Shown one piece after another: positions 60,617 to 64,000 of a DNA stretch of 64,000 nucleotides. Where the stretch lies: the NCBI RefSeq assembly GCF_004323735.1, contig NZ_CP036455.1, positions 739,101-803,100 of the forward strand, written 5' to 3'. The notes below the pieces were generated by a model. It had not been told where the DNA came from. It worked only from the letters and a program-made list of their open reading frames with translations, and made no database searches. The translations under genes were made by a program, and so were the position numbers. The stretch comes from Streptomonospora litoralis (lineage in GTDB: Bacteria; Actinomycetota; Actinomycetes; Streptosporangiales; Streptosporangiaceae). The first letter of the stretch is position 1; every line of letters starts with the position of its first letter.

Positions 60617-63094
60617 ATGACCACAGCGAACCGGGCCGCACACGCCGCCGACGCAGCACGCGAACCGCAGGTGGAGGCCGCCCTCGCCCGCCTCGACCTC
60701 GACGGCAGAATCCGCCTGCTTTCCGGCGCCACGATGTGGGCCATCGCCCCCAACCCCGACATCGGCCTGGAGCGGCTGGTGATGTCGGACGGCCCCGTCG
60801 GCGTCCGCGGCGAGCACTGGACACCCGACGACCCCGCCCTTCAACTGCCCAGCCCCACCGCCCTGGCCGCCACCTGGGACACCGAGCTGATCCGCACCGT
60901 CGGCCGCACCCTCGCCCAGGAGGCGCGGCGCAAGGGGGTGCACGTGCTGCTCGCCCCCACGGTCAACATCCACCGCTCGCCGCTGGGCGGGCGGCACTTC
61001 GAGTGCTACTCCGAGGACCCCCTGCTCACCGGCCGCATCGGTACCGCCTACGTCGACGGCGTTCAGGACGGCGGCGTCGGCACGACGGTCAAGCACTTCG
61101 TCGCCAACGATTCCGAGACCGACCGCTTCACCGTGGATGTCCGCGTCGACGAGCGCACCCTGCGCGAGATCTACCTGGCCCCGTTCGAGGCCATCGTGGA
61201 CGGCGCCCGGCCCTGGGGAGTCATGGCCGCCTACAACGGCGTCAACGGCACCACCATGACCGAGCACGCCCGGCTCAACGCCGTGCTGCGCGACGAGTGG
61301 GGCTTCGACGGGTTCATCGTCTCCGACTGGACCGCAGCCCGAGACACCGTGGGCTGCGCTCTGGCCGGGATGGACGTCGCGATGCCCGGCCCCTCCACCG
61401 TCTACGGCGAGAACCTGCGCGCGGCCGTGCGCGAGGGCCGGGTGCCCGAGGGGGCCGTCGAGGCCATGGCCCGCCGGGTGCTGCGGCTGGCCGCTCGCGT
61501 GGGCGCTCTCGAAGGCGCCGAGCCGGCCGTGGCGCCCGCGGCTCTGCCGCCCGCGATCGACGGCCGCGCCGTCGCCCGCGAGGCTGCGGCCCGCTCCTTC
61601 ACCCTGCTGCGCAACGAAGGCCGAGCGCTGCCGATCGACCCCGCGCGCGTCGGCAGTGTCGCGCTGATCGGGCTGGCCGCCGACGAGGCACGCACCAGCG
61701 GCGGCGGCTCTGCCACCGTCTTCACCGAGCACACCGTCAGCCCGCGGGAGGGCCTGCGCGCGGCTCTGCCGGAGAGCGTGCGGCTCGACTACGCCGTGGG
61801 CGCCGACCCCCGCGCGAGCCTGCCACCGCTGGCGGGTCCGCTCACCGCGGCCTTCCGCGACGCCGACGGCACCGTGCTGGCCACCGAGCGGCTCGCCGAC
61901 GGTACCGCCCGCTGGATCGGCGAACTGCCCGACGGCGTCACCGCCGAGGGGCTGTCCACCATCGAGGTGTCCGGCACACTGACCCCGGCGTACACCGGCA
62001 CCCACGTCTTCGGCGCGAAGGGCGTCGGGCACTTCCGGCTGGCCGTCGGTGGCCGCGTCGGCTTCGACGGGGTCAACGAGGTCGACGGGGACGACCCGGG
62101 TGCGGGGTTCCTGAACCCGCCGGAGTCCACCGCCGAGTTCGCACTGACCGCCGGGGAGGCCGTCGAGGTGTCCGTCGTGGCCACCGTCCCCGGCGTCTCC
62201 GCCGACTTCGCGTTCATCGGCTTCTCGCTGAACCACAGCGAGCCGCGCGCCGGCGACGACGAGCTCATCGAAGAGGCGGTGCGCACGGCGGCCGGCGCCG
62301 ACGTGGCGATCGTCATCGCCGCCACCACCGAGGAGGTGGAGTCCGAGGGCTTCGACCGGGACTCGCTGGAGCTGCCCGGCCGCCAGGACGAGCTGGTCTC
62401 CCGGGTGGCCGCCGCCAACCCCCGCACAGTCGCGGTCGTCAACACCGGTTCACCGGTGGTGATGCCGTGGCGCGGCGACGTGGCGGCGGTGCTGCTCACC
62501 TGGTTCGGCGGGCAGGAACTGGGCGCCGCACTGGCCGACGTCCTGCTCGGCGCCGAGGAGCCCGGTGGACGGCTGCCCACCACTTGGCCCGCCGAGCAGG
62601 CCGACGTGCCCGTGATCGGCGTGCGGCCCGACGGCGGCGTGCTGGAGTACTCCGAAGGCGTCTTCGTCGGCTACCGCGCCTGGCAGCGCTTGGGTGCCGA
62701 ACCCGCCTACTGGTTCGGCCACGGCCTGGGCTATACCACCTGGGACTACACCGGCGCCGACGCCGCGGTGCGGCTCGACGGCGGCGTCAGCGTCACTGCG
62801 CGCCTGGCCAACACCGGCGCCCGCCGCGGGCGCGAGGTGGTCCAGGTCTACGTGTCGCCGCAGGAGGAGGGCGGCGCGCCGGAGCGGCCGCGGCGCTGGC
62901 TGGCCGGGTTCGCCCCGGTCGTCGCCGAACCGGGCGCGAGTGCGGAGGCGGTGGTCGAGGTGCCGGCCCGCGCCTTCCAGGTGTGGGACAGCGCCGCCCA
63001 CGACTGGCGGACGGTGCCCGGCGGCTACGACGTGCTGGTGGGCCGGTCCGTCGCCGACACACCGGTCTCCGCACGCGTCGAGATCGCCGGCTGA
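60617..63094 (+). CDS. Beta-glucosidase, glycoside hydrolase family 3 with PA14 insert
   Basis: Hydrolyses terminal beta-glucosides, probably in the cytosol since no signal peptide is present. At 825 residues it has the GH3 barrel first (WAIAPNPDIGLERLVMSDGP, KGVHVLLAPTVNIHRSPLGG, TTVKHFVANDSETDRF), with the nucleophile Asp237 in GFIVSDWTAARDT. The second GH3 domain follows (SGGGSATVFTEHTVSPREGL), interrupted by a PA14 domain (~residues 425-535, IEVSGTLTPAYTGTHVFGAK). The C-terminal fibronectin-like domain has NTGARRGREVVQVYVSPQEE. The ATG at 60617 follows CCAGGAGCGAC. A transport gene is not adjacent, so the sugar source is unknown. Confidence 0.95.
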   Translation: MTTANRAAHAADAAREPQVEAALARLDLDGRIRLLSGATMWAIAPNPDIGLERLVMSDGPVGVRGEHWTPDDPALQLPSPTALAATWDTELIRTVGRTLAQEARRKGVHVLLAPTVNIHRSPLGGRHFECYSEDPLLTGRIGTAYVDGVQDGGVGTTVKHFVANDSETDRFTVDVRVDERTLREIYLAPFEAIVDGARPWGVMAAYNGVNGTTMTEHARLNAVLRDEWGFDGFIVSDWTAARDTVGCALAGMDVAMPGPSTVYGENLRAAVREGRVPEGAVEAMARRVLRLAARVGALEGAEPAVAPAALPPAIDGRAVAREAAARSFTLLRNEGRALPIDPARVGSVALIGLAADEARTSGGGSATVFTEHTVSPREGLRAALPESVRLDYAVGADPRASLPPLAGPLTAAFRDADGTVLATERLADGTARWIGELPDGVTAEGLSTIEVSGTLTPAYTGTHVFGAKGVGHFRLAVGGRVGFDGVNEVDGDDPGAGFLNPPESTAEFALTAGEAVEVSVVATVPGVSADFAFIGFSLNHSEPRAGDDELIEEAVRTAAGADVAIVIAATTEEVESEGFDRDSLELPGRQDELVSRVAAANPRTVAVVNTGSPVVMPWRGDVAAVLLTWFGGQELGAALADVLLGAEEPGGRLPTTWPAEQADVPVIGVRPDGGVLEYSEGVFVGYRAWQRLGAEPAYWFGHGLGYTTWDYTGADAAVRLDGGVSVTARLANTGARRGREVVQVYVSPQEEGGAPERPRRWLAGFAPVVAEPGASAEAVVEVPARAFQVWDSAAHDWRTVPGGYDVLVGRSVADTPVSARVEIAG

Positions 63095-63147
63095 ACCGGC
63101 CTTTCACCAGGACAGCCGGTGCCCCGAGCGGGTCGGCGGCCCGCGCA

Positions 63148-63978
63148 TCAGGTGCCGAGCGCCCGGTACCAGTCGCGGGCGGTGCGCCAGACCGGCTCGG
63201 GCACCGGCTCCGGCGCGAACAGCCACATCCGCTGCTCGGGATCGGGGCCGCGGCCCACGATGACCGCCCGCAGCGGGTACGGCGGGTCGCCGCAGAGGTG
63301 GTACCAGCAGTAGCCGAAGGGCTCCAGCAGCGCCATCAGCCGCTCCTCGACACCGTGGTCGGGACGGACCTCGCAGAAGATCCACGGGCGGAAGCGCCGC
63401 AGAACCTCCAGGGAGCCCGCGACGACGTCGGGCTCGGTGCCCTCGGTGTCGATCTTGACGATCGAGGGCACCGCTCCGGCGCGCTCGCGCCAGTGGGAGA
63501 GGGACTCGACGGCGACGGGCACGCGGCTGAACTGCGCGGGCGCCCCGCCCGCGAGCGAATTCGCGGTGTCGGCGACCGTGGACAACCGCAGGGCGGCCGT
63601 TCCGCTGTGGTTGCTCAGCGCGAGCCGCACCACCTCGAAGCCGAGCCCGTTGTCGCGGGCGATGGCCTGGGCGGTGTCGGCGATGCGGGGCGCCGGCTCG
63701 AAGGCGAAGACCCGGCGGCGGCTGCGTGCCGCCGCGAGGGCGGAGTAGAGGCCGATGTTGGCGCCGACGTCCAGCACCGCCCCCGGCCGGGCGTATTCGA
63801 GCGCGGCGAGGAAGCAGGCCAGCGTCTCGGGCTCGTAGGCCGCCAGCCCGCCGGACTCCAGCCGCCGCGGCACCCCGTAGTCGCCGGGGGCCGTGACGGC
63901 CAGCGACGACGGCCCGGCGCCGCTCCACCCGGCGCGGCGGGGCAGCGCGACGTCGAACCGGCGCACTCGCGGAGGCAC
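63148..63978 (-). CDS. FkbM-family methyltransferase (5' end probably beyond window)
   Basis: SAM-dependent O-methyltransferase, 276 residues from the GTG at 63978. The SAM-binding motif is VLDVGANIGLYSALAAARSR (residues ~68-87), followed by VFAFEPAPRIADTAQAIARD, the acidic VPSIVKIDTEGTEPDVVAGS and LRRFRPWIFCEVRPDHGVEE, all hallmarks of FkbM. Such enzymes methylate sugars or polyketides. No ribosome binding site precedes this GTG and the frame stays open through the last 22 bases, so the true start may lie outside the window. It converges with the GH3 gene. A role in methylating an envelope glycan is possible but unproven. Confidence 0.85.
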   Translation of the reverse strand: MPPRVRRFDVALPRRAGWSGAGPSSLAVTAPGDYGVPRRLESGGLAAYEPETLACFLAALEYARPGAVLDVGANIGLYSALAAARSRRRVFAFEPAPRIADTAQAIARDNGLGFEVVRLALSNHSGTAALRLSTVADTANSLAGGAPAQFSRVPVAVESLSHWRERAGAVPSIVKIDTEGTEPDVVAGSLEVLRRFRPWIFCEVRPDHGVEERLMALLEPFGYCWYHLCGDPPYPLRAVIVGRGPDPEQRMWLFAPEPVPEPVWRTARDWYRALGT

Positions 63979-64000
63979 ATGGGCGGGATCGAGGCCGCCC

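Overview
The window is very GC-rich, gene-dense DNA with frequent GTG and TTG starts. It encodes mycothiol S-conjugate amidase (mca), a DUF1707 protein, DUF4307, a LytR-CpsA-Psr ligase and an ECF sigma factor beside a Ser/Thr kinase. This points to a filamentous or mycothiol-making actinomycete, with a Nocardiopsaceae-like lineage as my best guess. No rRNA, tRNA, CRISPR array or complete insertion sequence was recognised.

Layout. (1) 271-15249 is a cell-envelope glycan region: a family 4 glycosyltransferase diverges from wecB, an orphan coiled-coil/degenerate GT-A-like protein and a two-module GT-B protein; then come an LCP ligase, a TIGR03089-type protein, a large GT-C-like membrane protein, a dolichol-phosphate-mannose-synthase-like GT2 and another GT4. 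A reasonable reading is that WecB supplies UDP-ManNAc, the cytosolic and membrane transferases build a glycopolymer, and the LCP protein attaches it to peptidoglycan. (2) 15313-24390 holds metB, a small membrane protein, three tandem GntR/UTRA paralogues (the third without a DNA-binding domain), a VWA/AAA-ATPase pair and a FIST sensor-type protein. (3) 25721-34390 holds a secreted SH3-like protein, RDD protein, greA, DUF4307, mca with its small membrane partner, an XRE-ImmA/IrrE plus PIN two-gene module, and a DUF255 thioredoxin-like protein. (4) 34463-51897 holds kinase/sigma factor, Z-isoprenyl transferase, PIN-PhoH, PhoD, a small CxxC protein, a secreted transglycosylase-like protein, fumC, DUF1707, an ABC exporter, DUF3352, glpX, a TetR regulator and ispH. 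(5) 52321-63978 holds an accessory stretch (patatin, hypotheticals, short GntR), then xseA/xseB, DUF6542, rmuC, a GH3 beta-glucosidase and an FkbM methyltransferase cut by the window edge.

The order metB, greA, DUF4307, mca, small protein, DUF255, Z-isoprenyl synthase, phoH2, fum, glpX, ispH/xseA/xseB matches what I remember of Mycobacterium tuberculosis Rv1079-Rv1110. The genes that break this order (GntR trio, VWA/AAA/FIST, XRE-PIN, kinase/sigma, phoD, patatin island) are therefore candidates for lineage-specific insertions.

The most unusual signal is non-coding. Three gene-free regions (7568-8527, 24391-25720, 40985-41381) share a mosaic of repeats: a 91-base block containing a 15-17 bp perfect or near-perfect palindrome whose arms show a compensatory change, a ~190-base second block, a 140-base tandem duplication with inverted partial copies, and a module present in one locus and absent from another. 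Other signals worth checking are a 23-bp-period array of three CCGGTGGCCACCGG palindromes, a duplicated leader before two glycan genes, an attenuator-like leader in the GntR cluster, and a probable leaderless, palindrome-bearing promoter of the XRE-PIN module.
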